A stretch of 64,000 bases of DNA from Microbacterium excoecariae (GTDB lineage: Bacteria > Actinomycetota > Actinomycetes > Actinomycetales > Microbacteriaceae), in NCBI RefSeq assembly GCF_011326725.1, contig NZ_JAANCO010000002.1, positions 1-64,000 on the forward strand. Direction: 5' to 3'. How positions within the stretch are numbered: position 1 is the stretch's first letter; each line of letters starts with the position of its first letter. The translations under genes and the position numbers were made by a program. Of this stretch, positions 29,217 through 37,763 are shown one piece after another. Under the pieces are notes generated by a model. The model saw nothing but the letters and a program-made list of their open reading frames with translations, had not been told where the DNA came from and searched no databases.

Positions 29217-31310
29217 TTAGGCGAGGAGCGCGAGCGCGCCCCACGGTGCGAGGGCGATCTCGTCGCCCGCGTGGTGGGCGGATCCGCCGACCGCCTCGCG
29301 CATGGCCGCGGTGGCCGTGACGGTGACGGGCCGGTCGCTCCAGTTGAAGGCGAACAGCGCGACGGATCCGTCGGCGAGCGTCCCCGAGGCGACCGTGACG
29401 GACGGATCCGCGCTCTCGAGGTACGCGCGCGAGCGCGGGGAGGGGACGGCGTACCGCACGATGTCGGCGGCGAGCTCCGGCGACGGCACCGTGCCGAGAA
29501 CCGTGATGCGCCCCGCGCCGTAGGTCTGTGTCGTGGCGGCCGCGAAGTCGCGGAACCGCGGGTGGTCGTAGGTGGCGAGCACCTCGGCGCCGTCGGGGAT
29601 CAGCCCGTCGGCCCAGGCCGTGGCCCGGGCGCCGCCCGACAGCCCGAGCCTGGCCGCGCCGTCGAGGCCGAGCGGCGCGGCCAGGTTCGAGAACTCCTCG
29701 TAGGAGACCCCGGCGGCCTCGGCGAGGCGTGCGGGCGCCGTCTCGACGCGCGCCCGCGCCTCCTCGTCGCCGTAGCCCGTGCGGATCCCGACGATCAGGT
29801 GACCGCCGGCGTGCGCGTACGCGCGCAGGAGGTCGAGCTGCGCGTCATCGGCGACGTAGAGCCCCGCGGCGATGAGGACGGGGAAGCGGCGCGCGAGTTC
29901 CTCGGCTCCGAGGGCCTCGGCCTGCTCGACGTGCAGGATGCGGGCCTCGGCGCCGGCCTCGATGACACCGCGATAGGTGGCGTCGAAGATGCGCTCGTAG
30001 GACGCGCTGTCCGGGGATCCGTCCTCCTTCGCGAGCGCGGGGAAGAAGTCGAGCGCGAACCGGCTCGGCGTCGACCACAGCACCGCGACGTCGGCGTTCG
30101 GCTCGTAGCCGTCGAGCGCGGGCCCGAGGTCGCGGAAGTCGGCGCCGACCTCGCTGAGCTCGCGGTACACGCGCCCCGGCACGAGGCTGTGGGGCAGGAT
30201 CCCGCCCCAGTAGGTCTCGGTTCCATACGGCAGGGTGTGCCAGTGCCAGTACTCGATCATCGCCGCGCCGCGCGCGACGAACGCGTACGCCGCCTGCTTG
30301 AGCTGTCCCGGGTACGGCGGCAGGTTGAAGGCGGATCCGCCGATCGACTGGGCGTTCGTCTCCGTGACGAGGAAACGGGCCTGGCGGGAGGAGAAGATCC
30401 GGTCGGCCTGGCGCAGGAGCCCGGGGACCCCGCTCGTGGTCCACGGCGTGGCGGGCGGCAGGGCCTCGCCGAGGGCGAGGTGGTCCTGCATCGCGTAGTA
30501 CGGGTTTCCGGCCGCGATGTCGAGGTTCTCGGTGAGCGTGCGGTCGTCGAGCGCAGGCCGCGGGTAGGCGATGCAGGTCGTGACGAACTGCTCGGGGCGG
30601 GCGTACTCGCGGACGATGTCTGCCTGCCACGAGATGAACTCGGTCGTGAGGTCGGCCTGGTAGCGCCGCCAGGCGAGGTCGTACTGCGGGAGCGAGTTGC
30701 CGTCCGGGGTCCAGAGCTCTGAGAAGTCGGCGAGGCGGTGCGACCAGTAGGTCAGCCCCCACTCGCGGTTGAGCGTCTCGACGTCGCCGTACTGGGCCTT
30801 CAGGCGGCGCACGAACCGGCGGAACGTCCCGCGGTTGTGGGGGAGCAGCATCCCGGGCTCGTTATCGACCTGGTAGCCGATGACCGCGGGGTGGTCGGCG
30901 TAGCGCTCGACGACCTTGCGGATGACGCGTTCGGCGTGGAACAGGAACGCCGGGTGCGAGTAGTCGACCTCCTGCCGCGCGCCCCAGGGCATCGGGGATC
31001 CCGTGCTCGTCTCGGCGGCGATCTCGGGGTAGGCCTGCTGCAGCCACGGTGGCACGGCGTAGGTGGGGGTGCCGAGGATCACGTGGATCCCGCGGGCGTG
31101 GGCGCCGTCGAGGACGGGCTGGAGCCAGTCGAGGTCGAACTCGCCGTCGCGCGGCTCCCAGGTCGACCAGACGGACTCGCCGACCCGGATCACCGTGAAG
31201 TTCGCGGCGCGCATGAGGTCCAGGTCGAGCTCGGTGCGATCCGAGGTGTGATATTCGGCGTAGTAGGCCGCGCCGAAGAGCAGCCCGTCGCCGGGGAGGG
31301 GGGTGGCCAT
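29217..31310 (-). CDS. GH42 beta-galactosidase
   Basis: 697 residues. The GH42 TIM barrel is recognisable from GAAYYAEYH, IRVGESVWSTWEP and YQVDNEPG. Glu151 in NEPG is the likely acid/base. Glu317 in VTETNAQS lies where the nucleophile is expected. The C-terminal trimerisation and beta domains follow. There is no signal peptide, so it hydrolyses imported galactosides in the cytoplasm. It is the first gene of the operon and starts 120 bases from the divergent lacI-type gene, across two operators. Confidence 0.9.
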   Translation of the reverse strand: MATPLPGDGLLFGAAYYAEYHTSDRTELDLDLMRAANFTVIRVGESVWSTWEPRDGEFDLDWLQPVLDGAHARGIHVILGTPTYAVPPWLQQAYPEIAAETSTGSPMPWGARQEVDYSHPAFLFHAERVIRKVVERYADHPAVIGYQVDNEPGMLLPHNRGTFRRFVRRLKAQYGDVETLNREWGLTYWSHRLADFSELWTPDGNSLPQYDLAWRRYQADLTTEFISWQADIVREYARPEQFVTTCIAYPRPALDDRTLTENLDIAAGNPYYAMQDHLALGEALPPATPWTTSGVPGLLRQADRIFSSRQARFLVTETNAQSIGGSAFNLPPYPGQLKQAAYAFVARGAAMIEYWHWHTLPYGTETYWGGILPHSLVPGRVYRELSEVGADFRDLGPALDGYEPNADVAVLWSTPSRFALDFFPALAKEDGSPDSASYERIFDATYRGVIEAGAEARILHVEQAEALGAEELARRFPVLIAAGLYVADDAQLDLLRAYAHAGGHLIVGIRTGYGDEEARARVETAPARLAEAAGVSYEEFSNLAAPLGLDGAARLGLSGGARATAWADGLIPDGAEVLATYDHPRFRDFAAATTQTYGAGRITVLGTVPSPELAADIVRYAVPSPRSRAYLESADPSVTVASGTLADGSVALFAFNWSDRPVTVTATAAMREAVGGSAHHAGDEIALAPWGALALLA

Positions 31311-31341
31311 GAATCGAGACTCCGTTGTTCGAATCGGTCCT

Positions 31342-31355
31342 TGTTATCGGAAACA
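31342..31355. promoter_or_regulatory. LacI-family operator O1
   Basis: TGTTATCGGAAACA matches 12 of 14 positions of the perfect palindrome TGTTATCGATAACA with a central CG. It lies in the gap between the divergent GH42 and lacI-type genes. Confidence 0.65.
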
Positions 31356-31373
31356 TTCCGATGCGACCCATGA

Positions 31374-31387
31374 TGTTGTCGATAACA
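31374..31387. promoter_or_regulatory. LacI-family operator O2
   Basis: TGTTGTCGATAACA differs from the same palindrome at one position. Its centre is 32 bp from that of O1, three helical turns, so both sites face the same side of the DNA. Confidence 0.65.
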
Positions 31388-31429
31388 TGTGGTGTCAAGA
31401 CCCAGTTTGATCACGGGAAAGGGGCGGCG

Positions 31430-32446
31430 ATGGCGGCGCACGAGGACGCGGGACGCCCGGCGACGATCTACGACGTCGCGCGCGCGGCCGGCGTATCGCA
31501 CCAGACCGTCAGCCGGTTCCTGCGCGGATACGAGGGGATCCGCCCGCACACGCGGGAGCGGGTCGAGCAAGCGCTCGCGACGCTCGACTACCGCCCGAAC
31601 CTCACGGCGCGCAGCCTCAAGTCGGGCACGTCGCACATCGTCGCGGCGCTCACGCACGAGCTGGCGCAGGTGGGCCCCGCGCGCACCGCGGAGGGCGCGA
31701 CGGCCGCGGCGCGCGAGGCCGGCTACGTCCTCGACCTCATCACCCTCGACGTGCACGACCCGCGGGCCATCGAGCGGACCCTGGGCGAGTTGCGGCAGCG
31801 CCGGCTCGCCGGTGTCCTTGCGCTGTCGTCGACGGATGAGATGAATCGCGCCTTCGCCGAGACCGCCTTCGGCGTACCGTTCCACATCCACGCCGAGGCG
31901 GACGAGCCGGGAGGCGGGGCCACGGAACTCGCCGTCAGCGGCATCCCGCAGCTGATCGCGCACCTGGCGGATCTGGGGCACGAGCGCCTCGTGCACGTCG
32001 CGGGCGCCGCGAACTGGTCCGCGAGCCGGAATCGCGCGCGCGCCGTGGCCGCGGCGGCGGCGCGGGCGGGGATCGAGGTCGTCGCCGAGCTCCCGGGCGA
32101 CTGGTCGGCGAGGTCGGGGCATGACGCCGTCGCGGCGCTGCCCGAGCTCCCCGACGCCACGGCCTACGTCGCCGCGAACGATCAGATGGCGCTCGGGGTC
32201 ATGCTCGCGCTCCGCGAGCGCGGCCTGCGCATCCCCGAGGACGTCAGCGTCGCCGGCATCGACGACATCCCCGAGGCGGCGTACTTCGACCCGCCGCTCA
32301 CGACGCTCCGCATCGACTTCGCGGCGCGCGGTCGGCAGGCGTTCGGCGAGCTCGTCGCGCGGATCGACGAGGGGGCGGGCGGCGCGATTCGTGCGCCGGG
32401 CCGCCCCGAGCTGATCCGTCGGCGCTCCACGGGGCGCCGGGTCTGA
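31430..32446 (+). CDS. LacI-family transcriptional repressor
   Basis: 338 residues. The N-terminal helix-turn-helix (ATIYDVARAAGVSHQTVSRFLRG) and hinge region are canonical, followed by a periplasmic-binding-fold effector domain (PEDVSVAGIDDIPEAAYFDP). GGGAAAGGGG precedes the ATG at 31430. An in-frame ATG at 31325 is rejected because it would translate both operators. It most likely represses the GH42 operon and itself; the inducer is probably a galactoside. Confidence 0.9.
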   Translation: MAAHEDAGRPATIYDVARAAGVSHQTVSRFLRGYEGIRPHTRERVEQALATLDYRPNLTARSLKSGTSHIVAALTHELAQVGPARTAEGATAAAREAGYVLDLITLDVHDPRAIERTLGELRQRRLAGVLALSSTDEMNRAFAETAFGVPFHIHAEADEPGGGATELAVSGIPQLIAHLADLGHERLVHVAGAANWSASRNRARAVAAAAARAGIEVVAELPGDWSARSGHDAVAALPELPDATAYVAANDQMALGVMLALRERGLRIPEDVSVAGIDDIPEAAYFDPPLTTLRIDFAARGRQAFGELVARIDEGAGGAIRAPGRPELIRRRSTGRRV

Positions 32447-32478
32447 GGGGTGGGGAGCGGATCCGTCCCCCCCCTCAG
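32443..32478. terminator. Bidirectional terminator between lacI-type and fucosidase genes
   Basis: A 13-bp stem with one bulged T (32443-32456 and 32466-32478) has a 9-base loop made of GCGGATCCG. It lies between converging genes and overlaps the lacI-type stop codon. Confidence 0.7.
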
Positions 32479-32481
32479 GCC

Positions 32482-33828
32482 TCAGGCGGTGATCGGCAGG
32501 TCGACCCGCACGGGGCCGGCGACAGCCGGCGTGCCGACCGTGACGCGGATCTGGTCGCCCTCCGCGGAGACGGTCGTCCCGTCCGTGGCCGTGGCGGCGG
32601 ATCCGTCGACGGCCCCCGGCGTGACGTCGAGCGTCACGACCTCCCCCGCGGGCGCCAGCACAAAGGCGTGCGCCACGTCGCCCGTGCGGGTCCAGCGCAC
32701 CCAGGGCTCGTCCGACGGTCGCGCGACCTGCGCATCCAGCACGCGGGAGGCGAAGATCGCCTCGTCGTGGGCCGCGTTGAACGCGCCGAGGCCCTCGAGC
32801 GTCGCGCGCTGCACGTCGGTCACCCGGCCCGACGCGGTGGGGCCGATGTTGAGCAGGAAGTTGCCTCCGCGCGAGACGACGTCGAGGAAGTGGGTGATGG
32901 CGCCGACGGCGTCGAGCGAGTTCGACTCGTCCTCGCGACGATTGTGACCGAAAGAAAAGCCGATGCCGCGGCAGTTCTCCCACATGCCGGTCTCCTGGTC
33001 GCGGCCCTGTTCGTACTCGCTCGTACGGAAGTCCCAGTGCGTCTCGCCCCAGCGGTCGTTCGACACCCCGTCCGGGCGGGCGGCGTAGAACCTGCGGAAC
33101 AGCTCCGCCATGCTCTTGTCGCCCTCGGGCTTGCCCGCGTCGGGCCACTCGATGTCGCCCCAGAGCACCTCGGGGCGGTAGCGCTCGATGAGGTCGGCGA
33201 CGTGGTCGAACGCGTAGTCGGCATACGCCTTGTCGAGCGGCCGGTGCGCGTCGTCGATGACGTCGACGATCGGGGGCTGGCCGCCGACGTGCCAGTCGAG
33301 GCCGCCCGAGTAGTACACGCCGAAGCGGATCCCGGCGCGCTCCGCAGCGTCCCGCATCTCCCCGACGAGGTCGCGGTGCGGGCCACGGTGGACCGTGTTG
33401 CGATCGCCCGTGCCCGGGGCGTCCCAGAGCGTCACGCCGTCGTGGTGCTTCGTCGTCGGGATGAAGTAGCGTGCGCCGGTGGCCTTCACGAGGGACATGA
33501 GCTCGTCGGCGTTGAAGTCCTCCGCCCGCCACTGGTCGAGGAAGTCGTCGTAGTCGGCGCCCCCGTACACCTCCTCGTGGTGCGCGCGGGCAGGGCTCCC
33601 CTCGATCCGGATGGTGTTGTAGTACCACTCGGCGTACGGGTTGTGGCGCTGCCACACGTCCTTCTCGATCGTGCCGAGGGCGCCGATGGGCTCGGCCCAC
33701 GCGGGGACCGAGTACGGCCCCCAGTGCACGAAGATTCCGAGCTTTGCGTCCCGGAACCACTCCGGGGTGTCGCGCTCGAAGCCTGCGTAGACGTCGGGGC
33801 GGGTGGGTTCGTCCTTGAACATCGCCAT
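32482..33828 (-). CDS. GH29 alpha-L-fucosidase
   Basis: 448 residues. The GH29 barrel shows WFRDAKLGIFVHWGPYSVPAW, TTKHHDGVTLW and VLWGDIEWP, where Asp225 is the likely nucleophile; a C-terminal beta domain follows. There is no signal peptide, so the enzyme is probably cytoplasmic and releases L-fucose from imported glycans. It is the last gene of the importer operon, 25 bases after the second permease, and its product feeds the pathway encoded at 37020-42087. A second ATG two codons in is possible. Confidence 0.92.
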   Translation of the reverse strand: MAMFKDEPTRPDVYAGFERDTPEWFRDAKLGIFVHWGPYSVPAWAEPIGALGTIEKDVWQRHNPYAEWYYNTIRIEGSPARAHHEEVYGGADYDDFLDQWRAEDFNADELMSLVKATGARYFIPTTKHHDGVTLWDAPGTGDRNTVHRGPHRDLVGEMRDAAERAGIRFGVYYSGGLDWHVGGQPPIVDVIDDAHRPLDKAYADYAFDHVADLIERYRPEVLWGDIEWPDAGKPEGDKSMAELFRRFYAARPDGVSNDRWGETHWDFRTSEYEQGRDQETGMWENCRGIGFSFGHNRREDESNSLDAVGAITHFLDVVSRGGNFLLNIGPTASGRVTDVQRATLEGLGAFNAAHDEAIFASRVLDAQVARPSDEPWVRWTRTGDVAHAFVLAPAGEVVTLDVTPGAVDGSAATATDGTTVSAEGDQIRVTVGTPAVAGPVRVDLPITA

Positions 33829-33853
33829 GCGAAAGGTCCTTTCTAGGAGGGGG

Positions 33854-34708
33854 TTATCGGCCGCCGAGGCCGGAGGTCACGATCCCGCGCACGAGGTGGC
33901 GCTGGAGAGCAATCAACAGGATCGTCGTCGGCAGCATCGAGATCACCGACGCCGCCATGATGAGGTGCCACTGGGTGCCCTGCTGACCGAAGAATTGCTG
34001 CAGGCCGAGGGGGATCGTGCCGAGCCGCGCCACGTCGTTGACGACGATGAGGGGCCACAGGAACGAGTTCCAGTAGGCAATGAAGGTGAACACGGCGAGC
34101 ACCGCGAGGGTCGGCCGGGCCAGCGGGAACATGATCCGCCAGAAGGTGCCGACCGTGCCCGCGCCGTCGATGCGCGCGGCGTCCTCGAGCTCCTGCGGGA
34201 CGCTGCGGAAGAACTGCCGCAGCAGGAAGGCGCCGAGCGCCGTGAACGCCCACGGCACGATGAGGGCCGCATACGAGTCCACCCAGCCGAGCGCGCGCAT
34301 GAGCACGAAGCCGGGCACAATGATGACCTCCTGCGGCAGCATCATCGTCGCGAGGAAGACGGTGAACGTCGCGCCGCGCCCGCGCCACTGCAGCCGCGAG
34401 AAGGCGTAGCCCGACAGCGCCGAGACGGCGAGCGTGATGATCGTCCCGGCGACTGCGACGATCAGGCCGTTCACGAGATAGCGCCCGAAGGGCGCGTAGG
34501 CGAAGACCTCGGCGTAGTTCGACCACTCGATCGTGGATCCGAGCAGGGTGGGCGGCGTCGAGAAGATCTCGTTCGCGGGCTTCAGCGACGTCGCGACCAT
34601 GAAGATCAGCGGCGAGATGAACGCCAGCGCGACGAGGCAGAGGAGGACGTATCCGATCGCGCGGCGCGCGCGCCGCGCGGCGGGGTGCGCGGCGATGGCG
34701 TTACTCAT
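33854..34708 (-). CDS. ABC sugar importer permease (MalG/CUT1 type), fucose cluster
   Basis: 284 residues with six spans. The EAA loop reads LEDAARIDGAGTVGTFWRIMFP. It overlaps the upstream permease gene by eight bases. Co-location with the alpha-L-fucosidase implies import of fucosylated oligosaccharides or fucose. As in the GH42 operon, no ATPase gene is present. Confidence 0.93.
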   Translation of the reverse strand: MSNAIAAHPAARRARRAIGYVLLCLVALAFISPLIFMVATSLKPANEIFSTPPTLLGSTIEWSNYAEVFAYAPFGRYLVNGLIVAVAGTIITLAVSALSGYAFSRLQWRGRGATFTVFLATMMLPQEVIIVPGFVLMRALGWVDSYAALIVPWAFTALGAFLLRQFFRSVPQELEDAARIDGAGTVGTFWRIMFPLARPTLAVLAVFTFIAYWNSFLWPLIVVNDVARLGTIPLGLQQFFGQQGTQWHLIMAASVISMLPTTILLIALQRHLVRGIVTSGLGGR

Positions 34709-35660
34709 AGTGCACCCACTTCTTCTGGCCGAGGAACTGCACGGCGGTCACGCCGAGAATCACGACGAACAGCACGAACGCGGCCGCGGCGGCGAGGCCG
34801 AGCTGCTGGAACGTGAAGCCCTGGTTGTAGATGAACTGCACGAGCGTCATCGTGGAGTTCCCGGGGCCGCCTTTGGTCATGATGTACGGCTGGATGAAGA
34901 CCTGGAACGAGGTGATGAGGGTCATCGTCGTCGCGAAGAACATCGACGGCGAGATGAGCGGCACCTGGATCTTCCAGAACGTCGTCCACGCGCTCGCGCC
35001 GTCGAGCTGCGCGGCCTCGAGCTGGCTCTCCGGCACGGAATCGAGCGCCGAGGAGAACACGATCATGTTGTAGCCGAAGCCCTGCCACACGCTCATGACG
35101 ACGATCGCGAGCATCGCGAAGCGCGGATCCTGCAGCACGTCGGGGAAGGAGACCCCGAAGAGCGCGGTCGTGGTCCCATCGATGGCGCCGCCCGGCTGGT
35201 ACAGCATGCGCCAGACGACGGCGTTCGCGACGATCGGCGTGACGGTCGGGAGGAAGAACAGCACGCGGAAGAGCTGCCGGTGGCGGATCTTCGGCGACAG
35301 CCACGCCGCCATTCCGAGCGAGACGAGGAGGTTGAGCGGCAGGTACAACACGACGAACAACAGGGTGTTGCCGAGCGCGACCCGGAAGGTCTCGTCGGCG
35401 AACAGCGCCGTGAAGTTTCCGAGGCCGATCCAGGTCGGATCCCCGATCATGGGCCAGACGTGCAGGCTCATGACCGCCGCGATGAGGATCGGGACGAGGG
35501 TGAAGAACGCGAGCCCGAGGGCGTGGGGAGCCACGAAGGCGTAACCCCACGCCCCGGGGCGCCGCCGGCGGGCGCGACGGCGCTCCTCCGGCGGCACCAC
35601 GAGGGTGAGCGTGGCCGACTCGTGATGCGCGAGGGCGGTCATCGAGGGGCCCTTCGTCAT
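34701..35660 (-). CDS. ABC sugar importer permease (MalF/CUT1 type), fucose cluster
   Basis: 319 residues from the ATG at 35660, whose ATGA overlaps the binding-protein stop; an ATG six codons later (35642) is an alternative. An Arg-rich segment (about 25-37) precedes six spans (WGYAFVAPHALGLAFFTLVP onward), and the EAA loop reads LEAAQLDGASAWTTFWKIQVP. It pairs with the downstream MalG-type permease. Confidence 0.92.
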   Translation of the reverse strand: MTKGPSMTALAHHESATLTLVVPPEERRRARRRRPGAWGYAFVAPHALGLAFFTLVPILIAAVMSLHVWPMIGDPTWIGLGNFTALFADETFRVALGNTLLFVVLYLPLNLLVSLGMAAWLSPKIRHRQLFRVLFFLPTVTPIVANAVVWRMLYQPGGAIDGTTTALFGVSFPDVLQDPRFAMLAIVVMSVWQGFGYNMIVFSSALDSVPESQLEAAQLDGASAWTTFWKIQVPLISPSMFFATTMTLITSFQVFIQPYIMTKGGPGNSTMTLVQFIYNQGFTFQQLGLAAAAAFVLFVVILGVTAVQFLGQKKWVHYE

Positions 35661-36874
35661 CCGCCGAGCTGGCTCGCGATGTCCGCGAGAACATCGGCGG
35701 CGGGGCGGTCGCCGTTGACCATCTGCGCCCCGTATTGGGCCAGCAGCTGGTTGAACTGGTCGCCCTGGGCGCTTCCGGGAAGCGGTACGGCGCTCGCGAG
35801 CGCGCTGTCGAAAGGCTCCTGCAGCCCGTCGACGCCGGAGTTGTCGTACCACGCCTGCTGCTCGGCCGTCCGGGCAGGGAAGGCGCGGCCCTGCTCCGCG
35901 AGGTCGCCGAGAATGTCCGCCGAGGTCATCGCGGTGATGGCCGCGAACGCGGCCTCGGGGTCGTCGCACGTCGTCGAGATGCCGAAACCGGATCCCGCCG
36001 CGTATGTCGCCTGGCCCGCGTCTCCCGCCGGGATCGTGGCGACGCCGACCTCGAAGTCCGTCTTCGAGTTCAGGTCGAGCAACTGCCACGGGCCGCCCAC
36101 GAGCATCGCGGCGGATCCGTTCGTGAACGCGTTGTCGTCGGCGGTCGCGTCCGCGCCGTCGGCGCGGGTGGCGTACCCGTCGGCCACGAGACCCGCGAGC
36201 CATTCGACGCCCTCCGCGGCCTCCGGCGAGGACAGGTTGTACGTGCCGTCCTCCGACAGGAGCTGGGTGCCGTTGTAGGAGAGCAGCGTGGCCTCGAGGT
36301 AGAGGTCCTCCACGCTCGTGGCGAGCGCGACCTGATCGTTGTCGGCCAGCGCGGCAGCGGCATCCTCGAAGTCGGACACGCTCCAGCCCGGGGCGGGGTC
36401 GGAGACGCCGGCCGCCTCGAGAGCGTCGCGGTTGTAGTACATGACGAGGGGGCCGGTGTCGTAGGGGATCGCGAACTGCTGATCGTCGTACGCGAGCGCC
36501 GCCATGGCGCCCTCGTCGAAGGCCGCGGCGTCGAAGTCGCCCGAGGCCATGAGGTCGTCGAGCGGCAGGAGCCCGTCCACGAACTGGTTCACGCGCAGGC
36601 TCTGCATCGAGACGATGCACGGCGCCGCGTCGGTGCCCAGCTGGGTAGACAGCTTCGTCCAGTAGTCGGCGAACGGCGCGCCCTGCAACGTGACGTCGAG
36701 GCCCGCGCCCTCGGCGCCCGCGTCGGCCACGGTCTCCCAGGCCGCCTGGTCCTCGGTGGATCCGATCCACATCGACCAGACGAGCCCGCCGTCGGATCCG
36801 CCGGATCCGCTCGAGCAGCCGGTCAGCGCGAGCGCGCCGACCGCGGCCACCGCGATACCTGCACGTGTTTTCAT
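35657..36874 (-). CDS. ABC sugar-binding lipoprotein, fucose cluster
   Basis: 405 residues from the ATG at 36874, chosen because AAAGGAG precedes it and a signal peptide with lipobox LTGC follows at once. The mature part is a family 1 solute-binding protein (LVWSMWIGSTEDQAAWETVADAG region). It is first in the operon binding protein-MalF-MalG-fucosidase and is driven by a promoter that carries a GntR-type operator. The ligand is inferred to be L-fucose or a fuco-oligosaccharide. Confidence 0.92.
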   Translation of the reverse strand: MKTRAGIAVAAVGALALTGCSSGSGGSDGGLVWSMWIGSTEDQAAWETVADAGAEGAGLDVTLQGAPFADYWTKLSTQLGTDAAPCIVSMQSLRVNQFVDGLLPLDDLMASGDFDAAAFDEGAMAALAYDDQQFAIPYDTGPLVMYYNRDALEAAGVSDPAPGWSVSDFEDAAAALADNDQVALATSVEDLYLEATLLSYNGTQLLSEDGTYNLSSPEAAEGVEWLAGLVADGYATRADGADATADDNAFTNGSAAMLVGGPWQLLDLNSKTDFEVGVATIPAGDAGQATYAAGSGFGISTTCDDPEAAFAAITAMTSADILGDLAEQGRAFPARTAEQQAWYDNSGVDGLQEPFDSALASAVPLPGSAQGDQFNQLLAQYGAQMVNGDRPAADVLADIASQLGG

Positions 36875-36942
36875 GACATCTCCTTTGATGTGCGCCCCGC
36901 CCGCGGCGCCGCCGTGGCGTCGAGCGTTGGGGGACGTTTGCG

Positions 36943-36971
36943 ATTCAATCATCCGATGTTTAGCGAGTCAA
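36943..36971 (-). promoter_or_regulatory. Promoter with GntR operator for the fucose importer operon
   Basis: On the minus strand TTGACT (36966-36971) and TTGAAT (36943-36948) are 17 bases apart. The spacer contains ACATCGGATGA (36951-36961), 10 of 11 matches to ACATCSGATGT. A repressor bound there would block polymerase directly. Confidence 0.6.
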
Positions 36972-37019
36972 TGGTCATTTCGGCGTCAGTACGGCAAATT
37001 CTCGGCGCTATGGGTCCGA

Positions 37020-37763
37020 TCATTGACGCGGCCGCAGGCGGAGGCCCGACATCCCGCCGTCGACCTCGAGGATCGTGCCGATGGTCGAGGCGGACGCGGG
37101 GTGCGCGAGATAGGCGACGGCGTCCGCCACCTCCTCGGGCTGGACGAGGCGCTCGTGGGGCTGGCGCGCGGCGAGGGCCTCGCGCTCCACCTGCGGATCG
37201 GGGGCGGCGTCGAGGAGCCGCGTGACCCACGGGGTCTCCGCCGTGCCGGGGCTCACCCCGTTGACCCGGATCCCCTCGCGCACGTGATCCGCCGCCATCT
37301 GGAGCGTGAGCGCCGCGAGGGCACCCTTGCTCGCGCCGTACAGGGCGCGCTGCGGGAGGCCCGCGCTCGCCGCGATCGAGCACATGTTGACGATCGCCGC
37401 GTGCGGGGATTGCCGTAGCCACGGCAGCGCCGCGCGCGAGACGCGCACGGGCCCGACGAGGTTGACGTCGAGCACGCGGTGCCACTCCTCGTCGGAGTTC
37501 GCCTCGATCGTTCCCTGCGCGCCGATGCCGGCGTTGTTCACGACGACGTCGATGCGCCCGTGGCGCTCGGCCACGCGCGCGACCGCGGCGCGCACGGCGG
37601 CGTCGTCGGTGATGTCGACCCGCACATCGTCCGGCGTCGGCGGCTCCGCGACGTCGAAGCACGCGACCGTGGCACCGTCGCCGCGGAGGCGGCGTGCGAT
37701 CGCCGCGCCGATGCCGGACGCGCCGCCCGTGACGATCGCGACGAGCCCGTCGTAGCCGCTCAT
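37020..37763 (-). CDS. SDR dehydrogenase, probable 2-keto-3-deoxy-L-fuconate dehydrogenase
   Basis: 247 residues. A classical SDR: cofactor loop TGGASGIG (12-19), NNAG, and the catalytic set Ser in MCSIAAS with YGASK. The ATG overlaps the FAH gene stop by four bases, so the two are made together. In the non-phosphorylating L-fucose pathway this step oxidises 2-keto-3-deoxy-L-fuconate to the 2,4-diketo acid that the FAH-family hydrolase cleaves. The assignment to that substrate rests on context. Confidence 0.85.
   Translation of the reverse strand: MSGYDGLVAIVTGGASGIGAAIARRLRGDGATVACFDVAEPPTPDDVRVDITDDAAVRAAVARVAERHGRIDVVVNNAGIGAQGTIEANSDEEWHRVLDVNLVGPVRVSRAALPWLRQSPHAAIVNMCSIAASAGLPQRALYGASKGALAALTLQMAADHVREGIRVNGVSPGTAETPWVTRLLDAAPDPQVEREALAARQPHERLVQPEEVADAVAYLAHPASASTIGTILEVDGGMSGLRLRPRQ

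Noticed and set aside
31325..31429. An earlier start for the LacI-type gene (31325)
   Set aside because: It would put both operators inside the coding region; the ATG at 31430 has a good ribosome-binding site and fits family length.
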